Shown here piece by piece: positions 17,185 to 25,629 of a DNA stretch of 64,000 nt; position 1 is the stretch's first letter; each line of letters begins with the position of its first letter. Source of the DNA: Lactococcus sp. S-13. GTDB taxonomy: Bacteria > Bacillota > Bacilli > Lactobacillales > Streptococcaceae. The stretch spans positions 62,001 through 126,000 of the forward strand of contig NZ_SDAK01000001.1 of the NCBI RefSeq assembly GCF_004210295.1, in the 5' to 3' direction. Position numbers and translations under genes: made by a program. A model generated the notes under the pieces. It saw nothing but the letters and a program-made list of their open reading frames with translations, had not been told where the DNA came from and did not search any database.

Positions 17185-18043
17185 AAATTTAGGAAAAACA
17201 ATCAATCAAAAACAAATTTTAAAAAATATCAACCTTGATATTCCAAAAGGAATCATCTATGGTATTGTCGGGCGTATTGGTTCTGGAAAAACAACATTGT
17301 TTAGAACAATTGCTAGCCATTATCTTATGGATGAGGGGAAAATTTTAATTGATCAACAAGATATTAATCAAGAAACTTACTTGAAAAATGATATTTTCTA
17401 CCTTGACACTCAATTTCGGTATCTAGATCCGCTCAATCCTAAACAAATCTCAAAATATTTGGGCCTTATCTATCCTTTGTTTGATAATGGTACTTTTGAG
17501 CGTCTCGTTGCTCAATATGAACTTCCTAATCAACGTTTTCATACTTACTCCAAGGGAATGCAGGCTTTGATGGTCATTATTTTGGCCTTGTGTTCTAATT
17601 GTAGCTATGTTATTTTGGATGAACCGCTTGATGGTTTGGATGTGATTGTTCGCAAACAAGTTAGAGATTTGATGTTTGACATGATTGATGGACAAGAACG
17701 GACAATTATTTTGGCGTCGCACAATCTTAATGAGTTAGAAAAATTGGTTGATCAAATTGCCTTTATCAGAGATCAAACGATTGTTTCCACTTTTTCGTTA
17801 GAAGATGAAAAAGAAAATGCGAGAAAATTACAGTTAGTATTTCAGAATGAAAAAATTCCAGCAGAAGTCATGACGGCTGGTAAAATTCTCAATATTCAAG
17901 GGAGAGTCGTCACAGCGCTTTTTGAGCAGTATGATGCGTCTCTAAAAGAAATGCTCCTTCAACATCAACCGCTTCTCATGGAAGAACTTCCCATCACTCT
18001 CGAAGATTTATTTTTGAGTAAATTTTCAAATAAAGTATTGTAG
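17174..18043 (+). CDS. ABC transporter ATPase of the YtrA-type module
   Basis: A 289-residue ATPase. Walker A GRIGSGKTT near residue 35, a divergent signature YSKGMQ instead of LSGGQ near residue 130, Walker B YVILDEPLDGLD, and His in LASHNLNEL. This divergent signature is usual in the YtrB-like/EcsA-like group of exporters. ATG at 17174 lies inside the end of the regulator gene behind CAGGAG. Works with the following permease; substrate unknown, with envelope stress or peptide antibiotics as the usual context. Confidence 0.85.
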   Translation: MEIRNLGKTINQKQILKNINLDIPKGIIYGIVGRIGSGKTTLFRTIASHYLMDEGKILIDQQDINQETYLKNDIFYLDTQFRYLDPLNPKQISKYLGLIYPLFDNGTFERLVAQYELPNQRFHTYSKGMQALMVIILALCSNCSYVILDEPLDGLDVIVRKQVRDLMFDMIDGQERTIILASHNLNELEKLVDQIAFIRDQTIVSTFSLEDEKENARKLQLVFQNEKIPAEVMTAGKILNIQGRVVTALFEQYDASLKEMLLQHQPLLMEELPITLEDLFLSKFSNKVL

Positions 18044-18062
18044 TATAAGGAAAAACAAAAAT

Positions 18063-19364
18063 ATGAACACAAGTCATCTTATCAAAATCACTTGGCAGCG
18101 CTCCAAGGCAATCGTCCTGATTTTAGGTTTTCTCTTAGTCTTTTTTAGTGTGGTATACAGCACTCAACAAACAAATGCTTGGATAAGAAATCAAAACTAT
18201 GCTAAATCTAAAGTGGCAAAACAATCCTATCAAAATTATCTCCAAGCTCAAAAAAGCACGGAAAAGAAGATTAATCAAAAATATAAAGAAAGTCAAAATC
18301 AAGCAGATATTTGGAAATATATCTCATCGATTAGTGATAGCAGTCAAGTCACTTTCGACCAAAAAACAAATCATTTCAATGTAAAAGCAGACTCATATAA
18401 GTCATTTACTGGCGATGGTTCCCAATATCTATTTACTCAATATTCTCTAGATGGAAATCACACAGTGCGCAATCCTCAGAAAATCACAGTGACGACAGTA
18501 GAGCATTCAGGCTTTATCTTTGCTCTGAAAGCTAGTTTGGGTCAAGCGTTTACTTTTAATCTCTTTACCATTTTCTTTATTATTGCTGGCTTTGCGCTTT
18601 GTTTTTGGGATTATAAATCAAATTTTACTCTTTTACTTTTTTCTTCGGGTTATTGTCGGAAAGATTTGCTCAAGAGCAAGATTAAGACTTCTTTATTCCC
18701 ATTGCTTGCTTTTTCAGTCGTGGCTATGGGTGTAAATCTTGCGATTTTATATGCTCGAATTCCACACCAGTATATCAATTATCCATTTGAAAAACTGCTT
18801 GCTTTGCATTTGTGTGTGTTAGTGATTGCAACTGTGAATTATTTCATTGGTTTATTTGTTGGGTTGATTGTTGGACAAGTGTTGACAGGACTCTTGTCAT
18901 TGTGTGGATTTTATTTTGGACTTACGCTTATATTAGAAAATATTTTAAATTTGGCTGGATATTTGTCGGGGCAGAAGCAGGGTACTGCTGATAATTTGTA
19001 TGGGATTTTTGATTCTTACGCAGGGTGGCTAGTAATAAGTATAATCTTACTCATTATTGGTATAATTTTATACTTTGCAGCTCAGAAAGCTTACCAACAT
19101 CTGAGTTTGGAAGAACGTAATAATTATCTTCTTTTTCCAAAATTGCGGATCCCTTTAATTGTTTTTGCGACTTTATTTGTACCCTTGGCAATTTTTGGAA
19201 ATTTGTCTTATCTTTACTATCCAGAGTTTTATCCGATTGATCCTCCGTTTATAGGACATCGAATTATTAAAATCCTTATTACTATGGGAATTACAGCATT
19301 CGCAATGATTCTATTAAATAATCAGCAAAAAGTGTATCAATGGATTTCTAAAATGAGTAAATAA
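18063..19364 (+). CDS. ABC transporter permease of the YtrA-type module
   Basis: A 433-residue membrane protein. One helix near residues 15-35, then an extracytoplasmic domain of about 120 mostly polar residues (many Gln, Lys, Ser), followed by about six helices from residue 165 on. This resembles YtrC/ABC-2 type permeases. It follows the ATPase by 19 bases and is closed by a terminator. No specific substrate can be inferred. Confidence 0.75.
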   Translation: MNTSHLIKITWQRSKAIVLILGFLLVFFSVVYSTQQTNAWIRNQNYAKSKVAKQSYQNYLQAQKSTEKKINQKYKESQNQADIWKYISSISDSSQVTFDQKTNHFNVKADSYKSFTGDGSQYLFTQYSLDGNHTVRNPQKITVTTVEHSGFIFALKASLGQAFTFNLFTIFFIIAGFALCFWDYKSNFTLLLFSSGYCRKDLLKSKIKTSLFPLLAFSVVAMGVNLAILYARIPHQYINYPFEKLLALHLCVLVIATVNYFIGLFVGLIVGQVLTGLLSLCGFYFGLTLILENILNLAGYLSGQKQGTADNLYGIFDSYAGWLVISIILLIIGIILYFAAQKAYQHLSLEERNNYLLFPKLRIPLIVFATLFVPLAIFGNLSYLYYPEFYPIDPPFIGHRIIKILITMGITAFAMILLNNQQKVYQWISKMSK

Positions 19365-19366
19365 TC

Positions 19367-19398
19367 AAAAAATTGTCAGTCATTAACTGGCAATTTTT
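19367..19398 (+). terminator. Terminator of the ABC module
   Basis: AAAATTGTCAGT, short loop, ACTGGCAATTTTTTT. A TATAAT at 19403-19408 right behind it may be the -10 box of the methyltransferase gene. Confidence 0.8.
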
Positions 19399-19440
19399 TT
19401 GATATAATGGGAATTGGAAATTTCTGGAAAAGGGATGAAA

Positions 19441-20178
19441 ATGCAAAGTGAAAATCAAGAAATTGAAAAATTTTGGGATGAGTTTTCTGGTGAATATGAG
19501 GAGATTCAAAGCGAAAGTGTGCTGAATATTGCAGAGGATGTAGCTAAATTTTTACTTTCGAAAAAAATTTTCCCTTGTGAGTATTTGCTTGATCTGGCTG
19601 GAGGAAGCGGGAAGTATTTACCCGCTTTTTCGGCGTTTAGTCGTGCCTATGATTTGGTGGATATTTCACAAAAAATGCTGAATTATGCACGAAAAAAAGA
19701 TGTGCTGGAAAATGTCAGATTTATTCATCAAAATCAAGCCCAGTTTTTGCAAAGTACTGCAAGTGATACGTATGATTTTGTTTTTTCAGCGATGAATCCG
19801 GCGCTTTTTAGAAAAGCTGATTTGGTTGAACTAAATCGAATAAGCAAGGGCACTGTTGGAATTTTACGTCTGAAATCAGATACGGATTTGTTCGCTCAAG
19901 TGGAAAAAATGGAATTGACTGTGACTGAGGAGGATCAGCCGTTAAGGGAGTACAAAAAGTGGCTAAAAGAGTTGGCTTATCCATTTAGTGTTGAAAGGTT
20001 CAGTTTTAATCAAGCAGAGATCATTTCTGCGGATTTTTTTTCGGAGTATTTTTCAATGGATTTTTCTAAAGAAAAGCTGGCAGACTTGTTACAGACTTTT
20101 TTTGAGGGGAAAGAGGAAATCAGCAGCTCAAGAAGGATTGTTTTTGAATTGCTTTATTGGGAAAAAGGGAAGTCATGA
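19441..20178 (+). CDS. Class I SAM-dependent methyltransferase
   Basis: A 245-residue cytoplasmic methyltransferase. Motif I LLDLAGGSGKYLP near residue 50, post-I YDLVDISQKML, and YDFVFSAMNPALF as the catalytic-region motif. N-terminus FWDEFSGEYEE is common in small-molecule methyltransferases. Two ATGs (19435 and 19441) are in frame; the second has AAAGGG at better spacing. Substrate unknown. Stands alone between two regulated modules. Confidence 0.75.
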   Translation: MQSENQEIEKFWDEFSGEYEEIQSESVLNIAEDVAKFLLSKKIFPCEYLLDLAGGSGKYLPAFSAFSRAYDLVDISQKMLNYARKKDVLENVRFIHQNQAQFLQSTASDTYDFVFSAMNPALFRKADLVELNRISKGTVGILRLKSDTDLFAQVEKMELTVTEEDQPLREYKKWLKELAYPFSVERFSFNQAEIISADFFSEYFSMDFSKEKLADLLQTFFEGKEEISSSRRIVFELLYWEKGKS

Positions 20179-20208
20179 GCGTTTAAAAGTTTTTTTGAGT
20201 TTTTATGG

Positions 20209-20262
20209 TTGCAATATTTCTCTAAAATGTTATACTTGATAAGTCAATGATTGAGCTATCAA
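20209..20262 (+). promoter_or_regulatory. Promoter and possible MarR operator
   Basis: TTGCAA (20209), 16 bases, TGTTATACT with TATACT at 20231. Just downstream, TTGATA (20236-20241) and TATCAA (20257-20262) form an inverted repeat, and TTGATAAGTCAA is a shorter one inside it. Position fits autorepression by the MarR protein. Confidence 0.55.
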
Positions 20263-20287
20263 TTGTTGGAGAAAGGAGCAGAGCGGT

Positions 20288-20716
20288 ATGGAGCTTAAGG
20301 AAATCAGTCAATTACTTTATCAGTTAAAACTTGCGAATCAAGAAATGACATCAATTTTTGAGAAAGCGACGGGTTTTAGTTTGACGCGTTATGAGTTGAT
20401 GCGGATTTTGGTTTGTAAGGGTAAATGCTCTCAAACTCAATTGCAAGTGGCCTTGCGGATTGATAGTGCAGCGGTGACGAGACATTTAAAACAGCTCGAG
20501 GAAAAAAATTATGTTGTGCGCAAACGTAATGAGAAAAATAATCGAGAAGTTTTTGTGGAAGTCACTACAAAAGCTCAAGAGGAGCTAGAGCGTTGTGCTC
20601 ATGCACGGCATTCGGAGCAAGATGGCTTGGATATCGGATTGACTGAGGATGAAGAAGAACAGCTTTTGAGTCTGCTTACAAAATTAACTAATAATAGAGG
20701 AAAAAATGGCGAATAA
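20288..20716 (+). CDS. MarR-family transcriptional regulator
   Basis: A 142-residue dimeric repressor: recognition region SQTQLQVALRIDSAAVTRHLKQLEEKNYVVRKRNEKNNREVFVEVT, with the conserved wing arginines and NREVF, then a dimerisation helix rich in Glu. ATG after AAAGGAG. It overlaps the nitroreductase start by 11 bases, so it most likely controls that gene in response to a quinone, phenolic or nitro compound. Confidence 0.9.
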   Translation: MELKEISQLLYQLKLANQEMTSIFEKATGFSLTRYELMRILVCKGKCSQTQLQVALRIDSAAVTRHLKQLEEKNYVVRKRNEKNNREVFVEVTTKAQEELERCAHARHSEQDGLDIGLTEDEEEQLLSLLTKLTNNRGKNGE

Positions 20717-21344
20717 ATTTATAAATAATGACTTTTCAGAACTTGTGTTTGGACGAAAATCAGTTCGACTTTATGATGAAACTTATAAAATCTCTCATGA
20801 AGAAATGCTAGAAATGATTCAAGAAGCAACGACGGCTCCTTCATCAGTGAATTTGCAGCCTTGGCGTTTTGTGGTCGTGGAAACAGAGGCTGAGAAAGCT
20901 AAATTGAAACCTTTGATTCGTTTTAATACCCGACAAAATGACAGTTCGTCAGCGATGGTTTTGATTTTTGGTGATTTGGAGTCTTATGAATACACTGAGG
21001 AAATTTACAGCCAAGCTGTTCATGAAGGCAAGATGCCCCAAGAAGTCAAAGAGCAACACGTAGGTGCGATTGTGTCAAGTTATGGTAAGATGGATCGGGC
21101 TGAAAGAAGTGATATTGTCAAGATTGATGGTGGTTTGGCGGCCATGCAATTGATGTTGATCGCGCGTGCGCATGGTTATGAAACGAATCCAATTGGTGGG
21201 TTCGAGCATGATCAGTTGGCTGAAGCTTTTGGTTTGGACAAGGAACGCTATGTCCCTGTTTTGATTTTGGCAATTGGTAAGGCGGTTGAGAAAGGCTATG
21301 AGTCTGTTCGTTTAGCTCCTGAAAAGATTACAACTTTTAAATAA
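20706..21344 (+). CDS. Nitroreductase family protein
   Basis: Predicted FMN-dependent NAD(P)H oxidoreductase, 212 residues. FGRKSVRLYD at residues 15-24 and TTAPSSVNLQPWRFVVVE at about 45-62 form the FMN site; GGLAAMQLMLIARAHGYETNPIGGF is the conserved central helix and second FMN contact. Likely reduces quinones or nitroaromatics. Co-transcribed with the MarR gene and followed by a terminator. Confidence 0.88.
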   Translation: MANKFINNDFSELVFGRKSVRLYDETYKISHEEMLEMIQEATTAPSSVNLQPWRFVVVETEAEKAKLKPLIRFNTRQNDSSSAMVLIFGDLESYEYTEEIYSQAVHEGKMPQEVKEQHVGAIVSSYGKMDRAERSDIVKIDGGLAAMQLMLIARAHGYETNPIGGFEHDQLAEAFGLDKERYVPVLILAIGKAVEKGYESVRLAPEKITTFK

Positions 21345-21362
21345 AAAAGAAAAATAGTGTTG

Positions 21363-21400
21363 AAAAGTAAAGTTTTTTAAAGAAATTTTACTTTTTTTGT
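21363..21400 (+). terminator. Terminator after nitroreductase
   Basis: AAAAGTAAA paired with TTTACTTTTTTT around an A-rich loop. Confidence 0.7.
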
Positions 21401-21410
21401 GTAATAGCTC

Positions 21411-21439
21411 TTGACAAGTCGCGTGAAAAGTTTTAAAAT
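21411..21439 (+). promoter_or_regulatory. Promoter of the trp operon
   Basis: TTGACA (21411), 17 bases, TAAAAT (21434). The start point near 21446 gives a leader of about 410 nt holding the T-box. Confidence 0.85.
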
Positions 21440-21445
21440 TATCAT

Positions 21446-21740
21446 CAACATCAGAAAAGTAACTCTTTATTAGGATTTTTCAGGAAGTCTGCGGTTGTGC
21501 GAGCAGATAAGTTCGAAAGGGTGAATGGGCTGATTTGAAAGGCGAGAACTATGGTTTTTCGCAAAAATTGATTTGAAATGATAAAAATCACGGCTGCTTC
21601 CGATACCAAGCGACTCGTTGTTAGACGAGGATAAGATAAGGCTTTTTGGGACATTTTTTTTGCTCCTTGGAAAGTTTTAAATTACGGTGGCACCGCGTGG
21701 AATACGTCCGTAGAGTAGTTGATACTCTGCGGGCTTTTTT
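21446..21740 (+). ncRNA. T-box leader of the trp operon
   Basis: Riboregulator that binds uncharged tRNA and prevents termination. The T-box sequence TGGCACCGCG is at 21688-21697. The terminator stem CCGTAGAGTA (21708-21717) with TACTCTGCGG (21723-21732) is followed by CTTTTTT. A TGG in GAATGGGC (21526-21528) is the likely specifier codon, consistent with tRNA-Trp and the downstream genes. The stem I boundaries are inferred; the rest is directly visible. Confidence 0.93.
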
Positions 21741-21855
21741 GTATTTTGAGAAAAGGAATCCTTAGACATGATGAAACGATGGCGATAATTTTATTTTTTT
21801 AAAGTTGGAAATTGCAGGGGAATTTTCCCCAAAAAAGAAAGTATAGAGATAAAAA

Positions 21856-23232
21856 ATGAGAAAAATAAAAGAAATTTCTGCGGATACCTTGACGCCTATT
21901 TCGGTTTATCTGCGATTGTCAGGTCAAAATAAAGTGATTTTGGAGTCTATTCCACGTGAAAATGACCAATCGCGTTTTTCGATTCTTGCTGTCAATCCGG
22001 TCAAAACGGTCAAATTTGCTGACGGAATTTTGAGCGTTGATGATCAAGTCATTGCTACTGACGAACCGCTCAAAGTGTTGGAAGATTTAGTGGTTGAGGC
22101 AGGAGAAAATGCTGACGAAACTGAACTGGATTTACCTTTTGTTAGTGGAGCGATTGGTTATGCGGGATTTGATACTTACGGAATCGTAGAGAAGATTCAG
22201 CCAGAACTTGTGGACAGCATTGGTACGCCAGATATTTATTTTATGCTTTATGAAAATGCGGTGATTTTTGATCATAAGCGTGAGAAATTGATTTTGATTG
22301 AGGATAATGTTTACAGCAAACGTAGCGAAGAGGAATTGCTGACGGCTTTGTCTGAGAAAATCGCAACTTTGTCCGTGCTGACGGAAGCTGAAAAAAGTGT
22401 TCCTCCGCTTGAAAAATTGACTTTTAAGAGTAACATGAGCCAAATTGATTTTGAGGAAAAAGTTGCTCGGGCGCAAGAATTGATTAAAAATGGCGATATG
22501 TTTCAAATCGTTCTGTCACAACGCTTGACGGCTGATTTTAATCAAGATCCTTTTGCTTATTACCGTCAATTACGAGTGGAAAATCCATCATCTTATATGT
22601 ATTTTCTCGAGTTTGATGATTTTCATGTCATTGGAAGCTCGCCGGAGCGCTTGGTGGCTGTTCATGGCAATCAGGTTTCGACAAATCCGATTGCTGGAAC
22701 AAGAAAACGTGGCGCAAATGAATTTGAAGATCAAGCCTTGATTGAAGAGCTGGAAAATGATCAAAAAGAATTAGCCGAACATAAAATGCTGGTGGATTTA
22801 GGTCGCAATGATCTTGGGAAAATTTCAAAATACGGATCAATTGAAGTACCTGTCTTTATGAAAGTCGAAAAATATCGTTACGTCATGCACATCACAAGTG
22901 AGGTGACAGGCGAGCTACGACCTGAATTTAGCGCAATGGATGCACTTGTCGCGACTTTGCCAGCAGGGACTTTGTCTGGAGCGCCAAAACATAGGGCTTA
23001 TCAGCGGATTTACGAGTTTGAAAATGAAAAACGTGGCATTTATGGTGGAGCTATCGGTTATCTGACTAAAAACGGAAATTGCGATTTTGCGATTGCGATT
23101 CGAACAATGGTGCTGAAAAATCAAAAGGCTCATGTTCAAGCGGGAGCGGGAATTGTTTTTGATTCGGTGCCTGAGCAGGAGTATCAAGAAACGTTAAATA
23201 AGGCACGTGGCTTACTGGAAATCGGCAAATAA
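21856..23232 (+). CDS. trpE: Anthranilate synthase component I
   Basis: Makes anthranilate from chorismate with ammonia supplied by TrpG; 458 residues. The chorismate-binding domain is complete: IKNGDMFQIVLSQRL, SPERLV, NPIAGTRKRG, HKMLVDLGRNDLGKIS, TLPAGTLSGAPKHRA, YGGAIGY, IAIRTM and QAGAGIV. The feedback-site region near the N-terminus reads LRLSGQNKVILES. First gene after the T-box. The N-terminal half carries five CTGACG sequences, one of them within an exact 15-base match to the dispersed repeat (22103-22117). Confidence 0.97.
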   Translation: MRKIKEISADTLTPISVYLRLSGQNKVILESIPRENDQSRFSILAVNPVKTVKFADGILSVDDQVIATDEPLKVLEDLVVEAGENADETELDLPFVSGAIGYAGFDTYGIVEKIQPELVDSIGTPDIYFMLYENAVIFDHKREKLILIEDNVYSKRSEEELLTALSEKIATLSVLTEAEKSVPPLEKLTFKSNMSQIDFEEKVARAQELIKNGDMFQIVLSQRLTADFNQDPFAYYRQLRVENPSSYMYFLEFDDFHVIGSSPERLVAVHGNQVSTNPIAGTRKRGANEFEDQALIEELENDQKELAEHKMLVDLGRNDLGKISKYGSIEVPVFMKVEKYRYVMHITSEVTGELRPEFSAMDALVATLPAGTLSGAPKHRAYQRIYEFENEKRGIYGGAIGYLTKNGNCDFAIAIRTMVLKNQKAHVQAGAGIVFDSVPEQEYQETLNKARGLLEIGK

Positions 23233-23303
23233 GAGGCCGAGGTTGCTGCTAGGGGCGGATGATTCTATTTTGCCCAATGGTTTCAACACTTGAAGGAGAA
23301 AAA

Positions 23304-23888
23304 ATGATTTTAATAATTGATAACTACGATAGTTTTACATACAATTTGGTGCAGTATGTCGGGGCTTTGAGTGAGGTTGCGGTTGTTCGTAATGATGATG
23401 AGCAGTTGTATGAGATGGCGCAAAAAGCGGAGGCTTTGATTTTTTCTCCTGGGCCTGGTTGGCCAGCAGATGCGGGGAAAATGGAGGCGCTGATTCGGGA
23501 ATTTGCTGGTCAAAAACCAATCTTAGGGATTTGTCTTGGTTTTCAAGCGATTGTGGAAGTTTTTGGTGGAAAATTGCGATTGGCACATCAGGTTATGCAT
23601 GGTAAAAATTCGCAGGTGCGCCAGACCTCAGGCAATCTCCTTTTCGGACAGTTGCCTTCAAAATTTTTGGTCATGCGTTATCATTCGATTGTTATGGATG
23701 AAAATGTTGCTTTGCCTGATTTTGCAATTACGGCTGTGGCCAATGATGATGGTGAAATTATGGCCATTGAAAATGAACGTGAGCAGATTTATGGTCTGCA
23801 ATTTCATCCAGAGTCCATTGGGACGTTGGATGGGATGGTGATGATTGAGAATTTTGTGAAACACGTGAAAGCGAATGGGGTGAAATAA
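23304..23888 (+). CDS. trpG: Anthranilate synthase component II (glutamine amidotransferase)
   Basis: Supplies ammonia to TrpE; 194 residues of class I glutamine amidotransferase. N-terminus ILIIDNYDSFTYNLVQY, nucleophile Cys in ILGICLGFQAI, and His-Glu in LQFHPESIGT. ATG at 23304 chosen for GAAGGAG five bases upstream; an in-frame start further up would add 15 residues. Its stop codon directly abuts the trpD ATG. A second paralogue, pabA, lies at 47162. Confidence 0.95.
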   Translation: MILIIDNYDSFTYNLVQYVGALSEVAVVRNDDEQLYEMAQKAEALIFSPGPGWPADAGKMEALIREFAGQKPILGICLGFQAIVEVFGGKLRLAHQVMHGKNSQVRQTSGNLLFGQLPSKFLVMRYHSIVMDENVALPDFAITAVANDDGEIMAIENEREQIYGLQFHPESIGTLDGMVMIENFVKHVKANGVK

Positions 23889-24896
23889 ATGAAAAATGAA
23901 CTTGAAAAAGTGATGTCAGGTCGTGATATGACGGACAATGAAATGAATATGCTTGCGAACTCGATTATTCAAGGGGAGTTGAGCGAGGTGCAAATTGCTG
24001 CTTTCTTGATTGCTTTGCATATGAAGGGGGAGGCGGCCAGCGAATTGACTGGACTTGCTCGCGCTTTGCAAACAGCGGCAGTAAGGATTCCAACGGGAAT
24101 TGTGGATGCCATGGACAATTGTGGCACTGGAGGCGATCGTTCTTTTAGTTTCAATATTTCAACGACGGCGGCTTTTGTTTTGGCGGCTGGTGGTGTTCAT
24201 ATGGCCAAACATGGGAATCGTTCGATTACATCAAAATCTGGTTCGGCAGATGTCCTCGAGGCGCTGGGAATCAATTTGTATTTGCCGGCAGAGCGCTTGG
24301 CTGAGGTGTTTGACAAGGTGGGCTTGGTTTTCCTTTTTGCTCAAAATTTGCATCCAGCCATGAAATATTTCACGCCGGTGCGCAGACAACTGGAAATTCC
24401 AACCATTATGAATTTGACAGGGCCTTTGATTAATCCCATCGCTCTCAAAACACAGCTTTTAGGAACATCACGTCCTGATTTGCTTGAATTGACCGCCAAT
24501 GTCCTGAAAGGATTGGGTCGCGAAAGAGCGCTGGTTATTACAGGAGAGGGAGGAATGGACGAGGCAGCGCTTTTCGGAACGAACCATTATGCCCTTTTGG
24601 AAAATGGCGAAGTGAGTTTGCATCAGTTTACAGCAGCTGATGTGGGCATGAAAGAAGTTCAACTCAATGAAATCCGTGGTGGCGAAGCGCCCGAAAATGC
24701 TGACATTTTGGTCAAAGTCCTTGAAAATGAACCGTCAGCATTTTTGGAGACCACTGTGCTGAATGCTGGCCTCGGCTTTTATGCTAACGGCAAAGTGGAA
24801 TCCATCCAAGCCGGAATTGAGCTGGCTCGCTACATCATCTCTTCTGGACAAGCCCTTGCCAAATTGCACGAATTGCAAGCAGAACAAGTCGGCTGA
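23889..24896 (+). CDS. trpD: Anthranilate phosphoribosyltransferase
   Basis: Joins anthranilate and PRPP; 335 residues. The glycine-rich PRPP site [20 protein letters not shown] and [21 protein letters not shown] are intact, as is [19 protein letters not shown]. The start is coupled to trpG with no gap. Directly after its stop codon begins a 41-bp tandem repeat array. Confidence 0.96.
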   Translation: MKNELEKVMSGRDMTDNEMNMLANSIIQGELSEVQIAAFLIALHMKGEAASELTGLARALQTAAVRIPTGIVDAMDNCGTGGDRSFSFNISTTAAFVLAAGGVHMAKHGNRSITSKSGSADVLEALGINLYLPAERLAEVFDKVGLVFLFAQNLHPAMKYFTPVRRQLEIPTIMNLTGPLINPIALKTQLLGTSRPDLLELTANVLKGLGRERALVITGEGGMDEAALFGTNHYALLENGEVSLHQFTAADVGMKEVQLNEIRGGEAPENADILVKVLENEPSAFLETTVLNAGLGFYANGKVESIQAGIELARYIISSGQALAKLHELQAEQVG

Positions 24897-24902
24897 GGAG
24901 AA

Positions 24903-25101
24903 ATTACTGACGCAAAGTAGAGAAAATGCTGACGCAACTGAAAACTTGGCGTCAGCGCCAGAAAAAATGCTGACGCAACTGCAAACTAGGCGTCAGTGCC
25001 AGAGAAAATGCTGACGCAACTGCAAACTAGGCATCAGTGCCAGAGAAAATGCTGACGCAACTGCAAACTAGGCGTCAACGCTAGAAAAAATGCTGACGCA
25101 A
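24903..25101. repeat. 41-bp tandem array A of the dispersed repeat (trpD-trpC gap)
   Basis: AAAATGCTGACGCAAC recurs at 24923, 24964, 25005, 25046 and 25087 (fifth copy ends in ACTA), exactly 41 bases apart; a looser copy precedes at 24903. Each unit also holds the inverted arm GCGTCAG, so it can fold as CTGACGC with GCGTCAG around a 13-base loop. Internal units are nearly identical. Confidence 0.95.
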
Positions 25102-25113
25102 CTATTTTTACAT

Positions 25114-25138
25114 AAAAAAATCGCCAAAAAGTTGGCGA
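25114..25138 (-). terminator. Terminator of the antisense gene in the trp operon
   Basis: On the minus strand TCGCCAA, CTTT loop, TTGGCGA followed by TTTTTTT. It lies downstream of the 82-residue gene and faces against the trp operon. Confidence 0.85.
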
Positions 25139-25165
25139 AAGTTAGAAAATTAGTTTTAACAAAAT

Positions 25166-25414
25166 TTATTTTTTAAGATGTGATTTTTGATAATCCCAGC
25201 GGAAAAGTTGTACGAAAAATGATAGCGCCCCAAGGATCCAAAGGACAAAAAGCCAGTTGGGCATCCAGTATTTTTGCAACAATATCATGGAAAAATTAAG
25301 CAAGGAAAAAATAAATAGCCATCGACGTTCTTGGAGCCGAATCTGCTCAATTTGATGTAGATTTTCTTCAGAATAACCCTGGTTGCTCCAATATTTCTTC
25401 TCTTTATCGTTCAT
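25166..25414 (-). CDS. Small membrane protein of unknown function, antisense inside the trp operon
   Basis: 82 residues, not recognised. N-terminal half is charged and aromatic (KEKKYWSNQGYSEENLHQIEQIRLQERRW), followed by two membrane helices (LFIFSLLNFSMILLQKYW and LFVLWILGALSFFVQLF) and a basic tail. ATG at 25414 has AAGGAG at seven bases. It has its own promoter and terminator, lies opposite to trp transcription and is bracketed by copies of the 41-bp repeat on both sides. Low-level homologues in lactococci are likely; function unknown. Confidence 0.65.
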   Translation of the reverse strand: MNDKEKKYWSNQGYSEENLHQIEQIRLQERRWLFIFSLLNFSMILLQKYWMPNWLFVLWILGALSFFVQLFRWDYQKSHLKK

Positions 25415-25447
25415 CGCATTCTCCTTTTCGTTCAAGTTGATACGTTT

Positions 25448-25476
25448 ATTATAACTCTAAAATAACCTAATCGCAA
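25448..25476 (-). promoter_or_regulatory. Promoter of the antisense small membrane protein gene
   Basis: On the minus strand TTGCGA, 17 bases, TATAAT, about 30 bases upstream of the start codon. Confidence 0.65.
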
Positions 25477-25537
25477 CAAAAGATATAGTTCAGAAAAAAC
25501 TCAACATTTACACCGAATCTTATGCTAAAATAAAAGC

Positions 25538-25596
25538 AGAAAAAATGCTGACGCAACTGCAAACTAGGCGTCAGCGCTAGAAAAAATGCTGACGCA
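25538..25596. repeat. 41-bp repeat array B (before trpC)
   Basis: Two copies of AAAATGCTGACGCAA, at 25542 and 25583, again exactly 41 bases apart, with the same inner arm GCGTCAG. It ends 34 bases before the trpC start codon. Confidence 0.9.
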
Positions 25597-25629
25597 AATC
25601 CCATTCGTCCTTAAAGAAAAGAGCAACCC

